The notes beneath the pieces were generated by a model. The model did no database searches. It had not been told where the DNA came from and saw nothing but the letters and a program-made list of their open reading frames with translations. A DNA stretch of 64,000 bases from Bacteroidia bacterium (GTDB lineage: Bacteria > Bacteroidota > Bacteroidia > Flavobacteriales > Flavobacteriaceae): positions 186,001 to 250,000 of the forward strand of contig JAUICK010000001.1 of assembly GCA_030427865.1 (NCBI GenBank), in the 5' to 3' direction. This document shows, one piece after another, positions 7,557 through 17,900 of the stretch. The position numbers and the translations under genes were made by a program. Positions within the stretch are counted from its first letter, which is position 1. Every line of letters begins with the position of its first letter.

Positions 7557-9998
7557 ATGAAAGTATTAAAATTTGGCGGTTCGTCTGTCGCGAGTTCAGA
7601 AAACATAAAAAAAGTCTTAGCAATTGTTGCCCAAGAATCTAAAAACCAAAAAATAGCAGTGGTAGTTTCTGCTTTTGGCAAAACAACGAATGCATTAATA
7701 AAAGGCGCAAATTTAGCTTCCGATAAGAATGAAGGCTATAAAGAAGTTCTAAAAAAATTAGAAGAACATCATTTTGAAGTGGTTAAAGATTTAATTCCTG
7801 TTCAAAATCAAAGTGCTATTATTAGCTATGTAAAACAGTTATTTAATCATTTAGAAACTATTTATGAAGGATGTTTTTTATTGCAAGAATTAACACCAAA
7901 AACCTTGGCTAAAATTTCGAGTTTTGGTGAATTGCTTTCTTCATACATTATTGCAAAAGCAGCAAATTTAGCTTTTGAAACAGATTATAAAGACAGTAGA
8001 GAGTTAGTAATTGCTTCTGATAATTATTTAGGAGCTATTGTAGATTTTTCTACAACCAATAAAAATTTACAGAACTATTTTAATGGTAAAAACAAACAAG
8101 TTACTTTATTACCTGGTTTTGTTGCTAAAACTCCAGAAGGAAAAACAACTACTTTAGGACGTGGAGGTTCTGATTACACTGCTGCCATTATTGCTGCTGC
8201 TGTAAATGCTGATGAATTGCAAATCTGGACAGATGTAAGCGGAATGTTTACTGCCAACCCAAGTGTAGTAAAACAAGCGTTTCCAATTCCACATATTTCG
8301 TATCACGAAGCGATGGAATTGTCTCATTTTGGCGCAAAAGTAATTTATCCACCTACAATTCAACCTGTGTTAAAAAAGGAAATTCCTATTTTAATTAAAA
8401 ACACATTTAAGCCAGAAGAAGAAGGAACTTTAATAGCGAAAGAAACAAGTAATAAAAAGCCCGTTAAAGGAATTAGCCACATAGAGAACATTACCCTAAT
8501 TACTTTGGAAGGAAGTGGAATGGTGGGTATTCCTGGTTTTTCTAAACGTTTATTTGAAGCGCTTTCTTTTCACAACATCAACATCATTTTAATTACACAA
8601 GCTTCTTCAGAACTTTCCATTTGTATTGGTATTGCTGATAAAGATGCTGCTAAAGCAAAAGTTGTGATTGATGAGACTTTTGAGTTTGAAATTCATCAAC
8701 AAAAAGTAAATCCAACTGTTTTAGAACAAGATTTATGCATTATAGCTTTAGTGGGTGACAATATGAAAAACCACCAAGGTTTAAGTGGACAAATGTTCAG
8801 TTCTTTGGGTAAAAACAATGTAAATATTAGAGCAATTGCACAGGGTTCTACAGAAAAAAATATATCTGCTGTGATTAATAAAAGTGATGCAAAAAAAGCA
8901 TTAAATACACTTCACGAGCAGTTTTTTGAAGAAAAAACAAAACAATTAAACTTGTTTGTAACTGGTGTTGGAAATGTTGGAGAACGATTCTTAGCACAAT
9001 TAGAGCAACAAAAAAAGTTCTTAAAGAAGAATTTAAAATTGAACGTTCGTGTTATCGGATTATCAAACTCTAAAAAAATGGTTTTTAATGAATCTGGAAT
9101 CGATTTAAAAAACTGGAAAGAAGTTCTAAAAAATGGAGAGCCAACAAGTTTAAAAGACTTTTTTAATAAAACAAAAGACTTAAATCTAAGAAACAGTGTT
9201 TTTGTAGACAATACTGCAAATCAAGCAGTTTCTGAAGTTTACGAAAACTATTTAAGACAAAGTATTGGTGTAGTAACTTGTAATAAAATTGCCTGTGCAT
9301 CTTTATTAGACAATTACAAAACCTTAAAAGCGGTTTCAAGAAAATACAATGCTCCATTTTTATTTGAAACCAATGTTGGTGCAGGTTTACCAATTATTGA
9401 TACGTTGAAAAACTTAATCAATTCTGGAGATAGAGTGCATAAAATTCAAGCGGTTTTATCTGGAAGTTTAAATTTTGTGTTTAATAATTTTAATGAATAT
9501 TCAACGTTTCATGATGTTGTTGAACAAGCTCAAAAAGAGGGGTATACAGAACCCGACCCAAAGATAGATTTAAGTGGAGTTGATGTAGCTCGTAAAATCT
9601 TAATTCTTGCCAGAGAAAGTGGTTATGATTTAGAATTGAGCGATATTTCTAAAAATGCTTTTCTACCTGAAGAAAGTTTAAACACAACGAATAATGATGA
9701 TTTTTATGCTTCACTAACTAAAAACGAGGCGCATTTTCAAAATATTTTTGCAGCAGCAAATGACAAAAATTGCAGATTAAAATATGTGGCGGAATTTGTT
9801 GATGGAAAAGCAAATGTTGGTTTGCAACACATTCCTTCAGATCATCCTTTTTATAATTTAGAAGGAAGTGATAATATTGTATTATTCTTTACAGACAGAT
9901 ATCCAGAAAATCCTTTGTTAATAAAAGGTGCTGGTGCTGGTGCAGATGTTACAGCTTCTGGTATTTTTGCTGATATTATTCGAATAGGAAATATATAA
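7557..9998 (+). CDS. thrA: Bifunctional aspartate kinase / homoserine dehydrogenase I
   Basis: Performs the first and third steps from aspartate to threonine: phosphorylation of aspartate and NAD(P)H reduction of aspartate semialdehyde to homoserine. The 813-residue fusion has the kinase domain first (KFGGSSVASSENI at the N-terminus, GRGGSDYTAA near 205, SYHEAMELSHFGAKV near 245). Tandem ACT domains follow at about residues 310-460 (GMVGIPGFSKRLFEAL), then homoserine dehydrogenase (GVGNVGERFLAQL near 468; TNVGAGLPIIDTL near 607). The length and order match the enterobacterial ThrA type that is also standard in Flavobacteriia. It starts the thrABC operon behind the Thr-rich leader ORF; the ACT domains predict threonine feedback as well. 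Confidence 0.97.
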   Translation: MKVLKFGGSSVASSENIKKVLAIVAQESKNQKIAVVVSAFGKTTNALIKGANLASDKNEGYKEVLKKLEEHHFEVVKDLIPVQNQSAIISYVKQLFNHLETIYEGCFLLQELTPKTLAKISSFGELLSSYIIAKAANLAFETDYKDSRELVIASDNYLGAIVDFSTTNKNLQNYFNGKNKQVTLLPGFVAKTPEGKTTTLGRGGSDYTAAIIAAAVNADELQIWTDVSGMFTANPSVVKQAFPIPHISYHEAMELSHFGAKVIYPPTIQPVLKKEIPILIKNTFKPEEEGTLIAKETSNKKPVKGISHIENITLITLEGSGMVGIPGFSKRLFEALSFHNINIILITQASSELSICIGIADKDAAKAKVVIDETFEFEIHQQKVNPTVLEQDLCIIALVGDNMKNHQGLSGQMFSSLGKNNVNIRAIAQGSTEKNISAVINKSDAKKALNTLHEQFFEEKTKQLNLFVTGVGNVGERFLAQLEQQKKFLKKNLKLNVRVIGLSNSKKMVFNESGIDLKNWKEVLKNGEPTSLKDFFNKTKDLNLRNSVFVDNTANQAVSEVYENYLRQSIGVVTCNKIACASLLDNYKTLKAVSRKYNAPFLFETNVGAGLPIIDTLKNLINSGDRVHKIQAVLSGSLNFVFNNFNEYSTFHDVVEQAQKEGYTEPDPKIDLSGVDVARKILILARESGYDLELSDISKNAFLPEESLNTTNNDDFYASLTKNEAHFQNIFAAANDKNCRLKYVAEFVDGKANVGLQHIPSDHPFYNLEGSDNIVLFFTDRYPENPLLIKGAGAGADVTASGIFADIIRIGNI

Positions 9999-10006
9999 TA
10001 GTTATT

Positions 10007-10072
10007 GGTTTAAGGTTGTTTGTTTATGGTTATCGTCCGAACAAAAAACTAACAACCACAAACCACAAACCA
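10007..10072. repeat. Imperfect inverted repeat in the thrA-thrB spacer
   Basis: The gap holds a GGTTT-rich arm (GGTTTAAGGTTGTTTG...) facing an AACCACAAACC-rich arm with a centre of about 17 nt. It could fold into an imperfect long hairpin in the operon mRNA. It looks like a decayed palindromic intergenic repeat; I know no function for it. Confidence 0.45.
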
Positions 10073-10078
10073 AAATAA

Positions 10079-11008
10079 ATGGATAAAATAAAAATTTTTG
10101 CTCCTGGAACAATTGCCAATGTTTCTTGTGGTTTTGATATTTTGGGTCTTTGTTTAGATTCTGTTGGAGATGAAATGATCATCAGAAAAACAGCAAAAAA
10201 AGGAGTTACCATTAGCAAAATTGTAGGTCAGATTTTACCTATAGAAACCCAAAAAAATGTAGCTGGCGTAGCTGCTTTGGCTTTGTTAGCAAAAGTAGAT
10301 TCAGATTGTGGTTTTGATATTGAAATTCATAAAAACATAAAACCCGGAAGCGGAATTGGAAGTTCTGCTGCAAGTGCTGCTGGTGCTGTTTTTGGCATCA
10401 ACAAATTGTTAGGAGAACCTTTTTCTTTAGCAGAATTGGTTCCTTTTGCAATGGAAGGTGAAAAATTAGCAAGCGGTTCTGCACACGCAGATAATGTTGC
10501 TCCAGCTATTTTAGGTGGATTTACTTTGGTAAGAAGTTATACTCCTTTAGATGTGATTAAAATCAATTCTCCCAAAGAATTATACGCAACAGTAATTCAT
10601 CCGCAGATAGAAATTAAAACATCAGATTCACGTTCTGTGCTAAAACAACAAGTCACTTTAAAATTAGCCGTAAAACAAATGGGCAATTTAGGTGGATTGA
10701 TTAGTGGATTATATACAGAAAACTACGATTTAATTAGCAATTCTTTACACGATGAAATTGTAGAGCCCAACAGATCTATCTTAATTCCTGGTTTTGATGA
10801 TGTTAAAAAAGCCTGCTTAAAAGCTAACGCTTTAGGAAGTGGAATCTCAGGTTCTGGTCCTTCTATTTTTGCGTTAAGCAAAGGAGAAGAAACTGCAAAA
10901 GAAGTTGCTAAAAGTATGAGCGAAATTTATAAAAACATTGGAATTGATTTTGATATTCACGTGTCAAAAATCAATCAAGAAGGAATAAAAATCATAAACA
11001 GTTATTAG
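10079..11008 (+). CDS. thrB: Homoserine kinase
   Basis: ATP-dependent phosphorylation of homoserine, the fourth step of threonine synthesis, in the cytoplasm. The 309-residue protein is a GHMP kinase: N-terminal FAPGTIANVSCGFDILG, the phosphate-binding loop PGSGIGSSAASAAGAV near residue 90, HADNVAPAILGG near 138, and the C-terminal glycine motif GSGISGSGPSIFAL near 258. It lies 80 bp after thrA and 69 bp before thrC. The ATG at 10079 yields the standard family N-terminus. The minus-strand ORF at 10030-10218 is a shadow. Confidence 0.97.
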   Translation: MDKIKIFAPGTIANVSCGFDILGLCLDSVGDEMIIRKTAKKGVTISKIVGQILPIETQKNVAGVAALALLAKVDSDCGFDIEIHKNIKPGSGIGSSAASAAGAVFGINKLLGEPFSLAELVPFAMEGEKLASGSAHADNVAPAILGGFTLVRSYTPLDVIKINSPKELYATVIHPQIEIKTSDSRSVLKQQVTLKLAVKQMGNLGGLISGLYTENYDLISNSLHDEIVEPNRSILIPGFDDVKKACLKANALGSGISGSGPSIFALSKGEETAKEVAKSMSEIYKNIGIDFDIHVSKINQEGIKIINSY

Positions 11009-11048
11009 TTTTAAGTATTTCGTTGTTAGTTATTTTCAACTTAAAACT
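11007..11048. repeat. Perfect 10-bp inverted repeat in the thrB-thrC spacer
   Basis: AGTTTTAAGT / ACTTAAAACT arms around a 22-nt centre begin at the thrB stop and occupy most of the spacer. With the thrA-thrB repeat, both internal spacers of the operon can fold. There is no T-run, so it is probably not a terminator. Confidence 0.5.
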
Positions 11049-11077
11049 CAAAATTTAGAACTCAAAATTACATTTTA

Positions 11078-12361
11078 ATGAACTATTACAGTTTGCACCA
11101 TAAATCACCAAAAACAACTTTTAAAAACGCAGTTGTAGAAGGTTTAGCGAAAGACAGAGGAATTTATTTTCCAGAAGCTATCATTCCTTTATCAAAAGAT
11201 TTTATTGATAACATCTCTGAATACTCAAATCACGAAATTGCTTTTGAAGCAATTAAACAATTTGTGGGTGATGAAATTCCTGAAACGAAGTTGAAAGAAA
11301 TTATTGCAGAAACTGTTTCTTTTGATTTTCCTGTTATTTCTATTGATGAAAATATTGGAACTTTAGAGTTGTTTCACGGACCAACAATGGCTTTTAAGGA
11401 TGTTGGGGCTAAATTTATGGCAAAATGCTTAGAGTATTTTAACAAAGATAATGACGATGAAGTTACGGTTTTAGTGGCTACTTCTGGTGATACAGGTGGT
11501 GCAGTTGCCAATGGTTTTTTAGGTGCAAAAGGGGTAAATGTTGTTATTTTATATCCTTCAGGAAAAGTAAGTGATATTCAAGAAAAACAGTTGACCTCTT
11601 TAGGTCAGAATATTACAGCTTTAGAAGTTAATGGTGTTTTTGACGATTGCCAAGACATGGTAAAAACTGCTTTTTTAGATGAAGAAATAAAAAGAACATT
11701 AACTTCTGCAAATTCTATAAATGTAGCACGTTGGTTGCCACAAATGTTCTATTTTTTCTTTGCTTACAAACAATTACACAAACAGCATAAAGATATTGTT
11801 TTTTCTGTACCCAGTGGAAATTTTGGAAACATTTGTGCGGGAATTATGGCGCAAAAATTAGGTTTACCTGTAAAACATTTTGTGGCTTCTACAAATGTAA
11901 ATGATACGGTTCCTAACTTTTTAGTAGACGGAGTTTACAAACCAAAACCCTCTAAAGCAACGATTTCTAATGCGATGGATGTTGGAAATCCAAGTAATTT
12001 TATTAGAATTCAAGAATTATTTAATAATAATTTAGAGAGTTTAAAAAATGCTTTTTCATCATATAGTTTTACGGATGATGCAACTCGTGAAACAATGAAA
12101 AAAATCTACAACAATTGTGGTTACATAGCAGATCCTCATGGCGCTGTTGGTTATTTAGGATTGAAAAAACACGGTTTACAAGAAAATGAATATGGCGTGT
12201 TTTTAGAAACGGCTCATCCTGTAAAGTTTTTAGATGTTGTGGAAGAAACTTTACCAGTAAAGGTTGAAATCCCAGAGCAGATTCAGAAAGTTATCAATAA
12301 TAAAAAAGTAGCCATAAAAATAGCTACTTATAATGATTTAAAATCTTTTTTAATTAAATAG
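11078..12361 (+). CDS. thrC: Threonine synthase
   Basis: PLP enzyme converting O-phosphohomoserine to threonine, the last step of the pathway. The 427-residue length fits the bacterial ThrC class. The PLP lysine lies in the HGPTMAFKDVGAKF motif near residue 107, and the phosphate-binding ATSGDTGGAVANGF near 135. SGNFGNICAG near 248 and the C-terminal LETAHPVKF are further family signatures. It is the last gene of thrABC and is followed by a convergent terminator region before the giant surface protein gene. Confidence 0.97.
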   Translation: MNYYSLHHKSPKTTFKNAVVEGLAKDRGIYFPEAIIPLSKDFIDNISEYSNHEIAFEAIKQFVGDEIPETKLKEIIAETVSFDFPVISIDENIGTLELFHGPTMAFKDVGAKFMAKCLEYFNKDNDDEVTVLVATSGDTGGAVANGFLGAKGVNVVILYPSGKVSDIQEKQLTSLGQNITALEVNGVFDDCQDMVKTAFLDEEIKRTLTSANSINVARWLPQMFYFFFAYKQLHKQHKDIVFSVPSGNFGNICAGIMAQKLGLPVKHFVASTNVNDTVPNFLVDGVYKPKPSKATISNAMDVGNPSNFIRIQELFNNNLESLKNAFSSYSFTDDATRETMKKIYNNCGYIADPHGAVGYLGLKKHGLQENEYGVFLETAHPVKFLDVVEETLPVKVEIPEQIQKVINNKKVAIKIATYNDLKSFLIK

Positions 12362-12365
12362 AGTA

Positions 12366-12457
12366 AAAAAAGAAAGGGTTTAGTTTTGTGGGGAAACTAC
12401 ACCAAAAAAATATAAAAAGTAAAATGTTTTTAAAACTTTAAATATCCCTTTCTTTTA
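12366..12457. other. Unexplained foldable element after thrC
   Basis: AAAGAAAGGG (about 12369) and CCCTTTCTTT (about 12446) form perfect 10-bp arms some 67 nt apart, and inside lies a second hairpin (TAGTTT / AAACTA). On the minus strand the outer arm is followed by a T-run. It could be a second transcription terminator, a small RNA or a tiny decayed mobile repeat. I cannot decide between these. Confidence 0.35.
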
Positions 12458-12467
12458 TGAATTTTAT

Positions 12468-12505
12468 TAAAACCATCTCAACTATAAAAACTGAGATAGT
12501 TTTTG
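12468..12505. terminator. Bidirectional terminator between thrC and the surface protein gene
   Basis: A stem of about 12 bp with one mismatch (AAAAC-ATCTCA / TGAGAT-GTTTT) has A-rich and T-rich flanks on either side. It is placed 6 bp after the stop of the minus-strand gene and serves the convergent ends of both operons. Confidence 0.7.
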
Positions 12506-12510
12506 TTGTA

Positions 12511-14934
12511 TTACTCTATTACTATTTTTTTATTAATTTTTCCTTTATCAGAATTTAATTTTACAATATAAACTCCTGTAGGTAATTTTCTGTTTATTTT
12601 AAGCTGATAACTTTCTTTTTGTTCTTTAACTTTCCAAACAGAAACTGTTTTCCCTAAAAGATTGATTAATTCTATTTTATTAATCGCTATTTCTTGATTT
12701 TTCTTGATATTGATAAAACTATTCTTATTGTCTATATAAATATTTGTATATGCATTTGCAACATCATCTATAACAGATAGAGAACTTGTAGGTTTAAATG
12801 CCAATACAAATCTTTCTGAATAAGTACCACTTTCTAAAGTAATCGTTGCTTTACCATTAATAACATCGAAAGATTCGCCAGTAAGTTTATCTATTACATA
12901 AACCATATTACTTACATTTTTCATTTCATCGACTTTAATTTCGATATTTCCAGAATAATTGGTAACTACCTCAAAAGGAACTTCTAAATCGTCTGAAATG
13001 TTTTGCACACCTGCAATTACAAAGTTTCTCTCATCTGAAGGAAACTTCCAATAGAAATCTGTTGCGCCAATGTCGTATATTTCTGCATCATAACCTTTAT
13101 CGTAACTAAATGAGGTATATGGGCTGAATGAAATTCCTATTTGTCTGTGATAATTATTACCATCTTCAGTATCTTTAAAATCCATTCCTAATTTTATTAC
13201 GGGTAAATTTTCGATACTATTTGCGTCTGATTTTGCTTGAGATTTTAAGAATACTGCATCTGTACCTTCTAATTTATATTCTCTTTGGCTGTTATTAAAT
13301 ACAATAGTTCCTCCGTCTACAGCATCACCTTGTACAAAGAACCCTTGTCCTATTGGAATATATGATTTTGGTTCTGTGTAAGTTATTTCGTCACCTCCAA
13401 CATTTGGAGCACATCCTATTTCACCATCATCTTTTAGATTTAGCAAATCAAATTCTATATCTCCTGTTCCTAAAGACTCAAAAGTAATATCACTTCCTAT
13501 TACTATACATATGTAAAGTTCACCAATCTCAAACTTATTATTACTTGTAGCTTCAAAATCGAAATTATCTTTAAATACTCCATTTTCTTTAACTCTAATT
13601 GTTTTGAGAGCATTTGATCTATAACGAACTCTTAAGGTATCTACTCCAGAAGCTATATTTTTAAAGGTAATAGATTGGTTAGCTGCATTAAGTGTAACAA
13701 CATCTATATTCGCTACACCATCGTTATCTAATACTGTAGATGTTGTCCCGCCAACAATAGTGGCAGCTTCTGCTTGCATATTAGCATCTATTGGGTTACC
13801 TGCTGCATTTTTAGCTGTAACTCCCATAGCAATGGTTCTGGCTGCATATCCTCCAATATAACCAGCAAAATTGTGTCCGTCTTGACCTGAATTTACTTCT
13901 TCTCCTGCGTGTTCCCAGAAATATAAAGTTCCGCTAATAGAATTGGTATTATCTTCTATAAATTCTTTTACACTAATTGCAGATGCATAAGGATTTGCTA
14001 CTAAATAAGATTCGTCTTTGCCTACAGTAGTGCTTAAATTACCATCTTTAGGAACCCCCATAAAGGTGTAATTTTGAGGTCTACCTGGACCTTTAAAGAT
14101 AAAACCATCTGTATTTGGTATAGTACCATTACTCCATTTTTGTACCCAATCTGCTCTTGTTCCTCCACTTGCTGCATAGGTATACACCCAATAATCGGCT
14201 AATGTTATTGGGGTTGTTGTAAAATCACCATCATAAGTAGCACTATCAAATGTAATATCTCTAGCAATACCTGAAGCTGTGTTGTTTATATTGCCTGCAA
14301 AAGTTGTAGGATTAGTTCCGTCTTTTAAGATATCTGCGACTGTATATGTTAATGACCCTGAGCTTGATTTAACTGGAGAGCCAACATAATTATATCTATA
14401 TAAACTTGGCACAGTAGAGTTTTGATCTACCAATAACCTACCGCCACCAGATACTAAACTTGCAGAGGTATGTGTTTGGATAAGTTGAGATTCATTGTTT
14501 CCTGTTGCTCCTGTAGAGTTAATTAAACGAATATCTCCATTTAATACAATATCATTAGTAACTACCAATAAATTATCTGTAATACCTAATTTTCTTGAAG
14601 CATTTACGGTTAATCTTCTTGCGCTTAATCGAGCAGTTGTATGGTTATAATCTTCGTCAATTACTACAAAACGAGAGCGATCTGGGTAACCATTATTCCA
14701 TGCACTACCTGTTCTTGTAGTTATATTGATTCTATGTAAACCTAACAATGTATTTGCTTCTGTATTAGAATTGATAATTTCTGAAATTAATGGGTCGTGT
14801 GGATGCCTTTCTGCACCACCTGCTCCTAATAATTTATATGGATCTAATGCATCATCTATAAATACTACCCATTCACTTGGGGTGTAATTTGCATTTGTGG
14901 TTAATCTTTCGTCTATTCTAACATATGATGTTTT
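12511..14934 (-). CDS. C-terminal part of the giant surface protein, out of frame, with T9SS type A sorting domain
   Basis: This frame continues the protein encoded upstream at 14913-19688 but is offset at a run of six A (minus strand, 14931-14936). The ORF track begins it at a TTG (14748), yet the frame is open to 14934 and reads [14 protein letters not shown] directly after the break, so it has no start of its own. It contains a beta-rich region typical of large Bacteroidetes surface proteins ([27 protein letters not shown]). It ends in a T9SS type A sorting domain: SVIDD linker, [30 protein letters not shown] and basic end. Without joining to the upstream part it would lack a signal peptide and could not be exported. 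Joined, the product would be about 2,400 residues. Confidence 0.8.
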   Translation of the reverse strand, partial: KTSYVRIDERLTTNANYTPSEWVVFIDDALDPYKLLGAGGAERHPHDPLISEIINSNTEANTLLGLHRINITTRTGSAWNNGYPDRSRFVVIDEDYNHTTARLSARRLTVNASRKLGITDNLLVVTNDIVLNGDIRLINSTGATGNNESQLIQTHTSASLVSGGGRLLVDQNSTVPSLYRYNYVGSPVKSSSGSLTYTVADILKDGTNPTTFAGNINNTASGIARDITFDSATYDGDFTTTPITLADYWVYTYAASGGTRADWVQKWSNGTIPNTDGFIFKGPGRPQNYTFMGVPKDGNLSTTVGKDESYLVANPYASAISVKEFIEDNTNSISGTLYFWEHAGEEVNSGQDGHNFAGYIGGYAARTIAMGVTAKNAAGNPIDANMQAEAATIVGGTTSTVLDNDGVANIDVVTLNAANQSITFKNIASGVDTLRVRYRSNALKTIRVKENGVFKDNFDFEATSNNKFEIGELYICIVIGSDITFESLGTGDIEFDLLNLKDDGEIGCAPNVGGDEITYTEPKSYIPIGQGFFVQGDAVDGGTIVFNNSQREYKLEGTDAVFLKSQAKSDANSIENLPVIKLGMDFKDTEDGNNYHRQIGISFSPYTSFSYDKGYDAEIYDIGATDFYWKFPSDERNFVIAGVQNISDDLEVPFEVVTNYSGNIEIKVDEMKNVSNMVYVIDKLTGESFDVINGKATITLESGTYSERFVLAFKPTSSLSVIDDVANAYTNIYIDNKNSFINIKKNQEIAINKIELINLLGKTVSVWKVKEQKESYQLKINRKLPTGVYIVKLNSDKGKINKKIVIE

Positions 14935-17900
14935 TTACCAACAGACGTGATTGCATCATACCTATCTGCCCATGAGGTACCAAAAATAGTTAACGATAAA
15001 GTAATAATATCATCTCCTCCTTCGATGTCTGTTAGTAAATCATTATCAACAATACTCGCATCTGCACCAATATTGGTAATTACATTTCCTGCATTTTTAA
15101 ATAAAATGGATTTACCTGGTGCTAATGATGTTGGGACTGTATATGCTACATCTGGTATAACCCCTGTTTGGTCTCCTGTTTTGTTCTTGTATAGTTGTAT
15201 TTTAATTAAATTACCATCAATCGAGTTTGTAGGGCTTACATTGGTAACTTCTATCCATCTTTCATTTTCAAATTGATATACTTGCGTAATCATTGGAGTA
15301 CCTTGAGCCCCTATAGTATCTCTATAATCTAAATCTCCAAAAGGGCTGCTTGCATCATTATCTCCGTCTCCTAAATTTCCTGCAGCTGGAGGATTATGAT
15401 TGTCATTTACGGTAGATCCATCAATGGCAGAATCGTCATTTTCATCAAAATTATCATCTAAACCATCGCCATCAGTATCTGTGCCCGATAAAGTATTATC
15501 TGCATCTCCGTTTTCTGCGATATCTAAAATACCGTCATTATCTGAATCTGAATCCAAATAATCAGGGTTATCTGTACCATCTGTATTTTCTGGATTTAGG
15601 CCGACAAAACCTCCTGTTTCATAATTATCATCAACACCATTATTGTTTGCATCTGTAATTCCAGAACCTACACCACTTGGAGCTATATAGCCTTTTGTAG
15701 GTTGCCCTTCTATATTGTCTGGAATACCATCATTGTCTGCATCGATATCTAAATAATCTGGAATACTGTCTCCATCTGCTGTTGCTGTTGGAGTATTTCC
15801 TGTTCCTGCAGAACTTGGAATACCATTTGTTGTTACAGTTGTTCCTACTGTACCATCTGCTCTACCATCTCTGTCTGCATCTGTTCCTCCAGATTCTATT
15901 ACATCAGGTATACCATCATTGTCTGAGTCTAAGTCTAAAAAGTTAGGAATACCATCTCCATCAGCATCTAAACTGGCCACAACTCCGTTAACAATAGTGG
16001 ATCCATTTGCAGTTGCATAATCAGGGTCTTGATAATTTGGTGTTCCATCTCCGTCTGAATCTAAGCTAGGGTCTGCTGTTAAGCAAGATCTTGGTAGTGT
16101 AACTGAGATATTTACAATAGCTGCTGCTGCACCGCTACCAAACACTGGGAAGGTTGGGCTTTCAAAGACGATGTTTCCATCTAAGGAAATTCTGTATAAT
16201 GAAGTTGCGTTTTCATTACTATTAGCTCCACTACCTCCAGTACCAGCTCCATCTAAACCATCTCCATTTGAATCTGAAAGTGTAAATACATATGTTCCTG
16301 AAGTAGTAACTGTAAAACTTAAGTCTATAATATCGTCTCCATCTGCATAAGTACCTCCACTTTCTGAAAAACCGCTTGGACCAGTAAGCGTCCAACTGTT
16401 TTCATTTTCAAAAGCACCTAAATCTATATAAACATTTATTGATGATTCATTAAGGCCAGTGGCATTAGGGCAATTCTCTGTAGTATCTAAAATACCATCA
16501 TTATCATCGTCTAAATCGTCTACATCTGCAATACCATCATTGTCTGTATCTGTACCGGGAGTATCTCTGTAATCTACGTTTCCACCTGAACCAATATCAC
16601 CATCTGTATCTAAGAAAGCATCTACAATATCTGTGGTATTTGTTATTTTATCGCCAGCACCTACACCATCGTTTACTGTTGAACCAGATATACTAGAATC
16701 ATCATTATTGTCAAAATTATCATCTAAACCATCTCCATCTGCATCTGTATTTGCCAAAGTATTTCCATCTCCGTTTTCGTTAATGTCTGTAATACCGTCA
16801 TTATCTGAATCTGTATCTATATAGTCTGGGTTATCTGTATTATCTGTATTTACGGGGTCTAAACCTATATTTCCTCCAGTTTCATAATTATCATCTACAC
16901 CATTATTATTGATATCTGTAATACCAGTACCCACACCACTTGGTGCAATATAACCACTTGTGGTTTGGCCTTCTATATTGTCTGGAATACCATCGTTATC
17001 TGCATCGATATCTAAATAATCTGGTAGGGTATCTCCATCTGTAGTAGTTGGTGTGTTACCTGTACCTGCAGAACTTGGAATACCATTAGTTGTTGGAGTG
17101 GTTCCTACTGTACCATCTGCTCTACCATCTCTGTCTGCATCTGTACCTCCAGATTCTATTACATCTGGAATTCCATCGTTATCTGAGTCTAAATCTAATG
17201 AATTAGGAATACCATCGCCGTCTGTATCATTAAAGCTAGAAGGGCATTGTAAAACCCCAAAAACGATATTATCTACACCAACATCATTACCATTACTTCC
17301 ATTTGGTTGATCATTAAAAATTACTATATCTACATCATTTGTAGTTGCTGTAAAATTTAACACTACTCTTCTCCAAATATCATCGTTTAAAACTCCTAAA
17401 CTAGCAGATGAAATGGATTGTAATGTTGTACCAGCGCTATTTTGAACTTCTAATCTAAATATAGGTAAATCTCCTGTACCTTGAGCTAAACCAGCTAAAT
17501 CTAGACGATATCTATAATCTGCACCAATACTCAAGTTAGTTAGTGATTGACGATAAAACTCAATAGGAGCTGTATTAATCATATTTATAGAAAGAAATCG
17601 ACCATTTGTAGAACCGCCAGCAGGACCTGTAAACTGATCTATATTAGCATCTACGTTACCATTAGAGTCTGTTGTGTTGTAAAAAGGTAAACCTGGAGTA
17701 AGCGAAGAAACTACTGCATAAGAACCATCAGGAATACTTCCTGATGATTGATATGTATGATTAGAAACATTTGGATCTGAGGTTCTTGTAGTACCTGTAC
17801 CAAAGTCATTACTGTAAAGAATAATAACTTCATTTTTTAGTGAAATATCGCAATTACCATTTTCAATAACATCTAAAATACCGTCATTGTCATCATCTAA

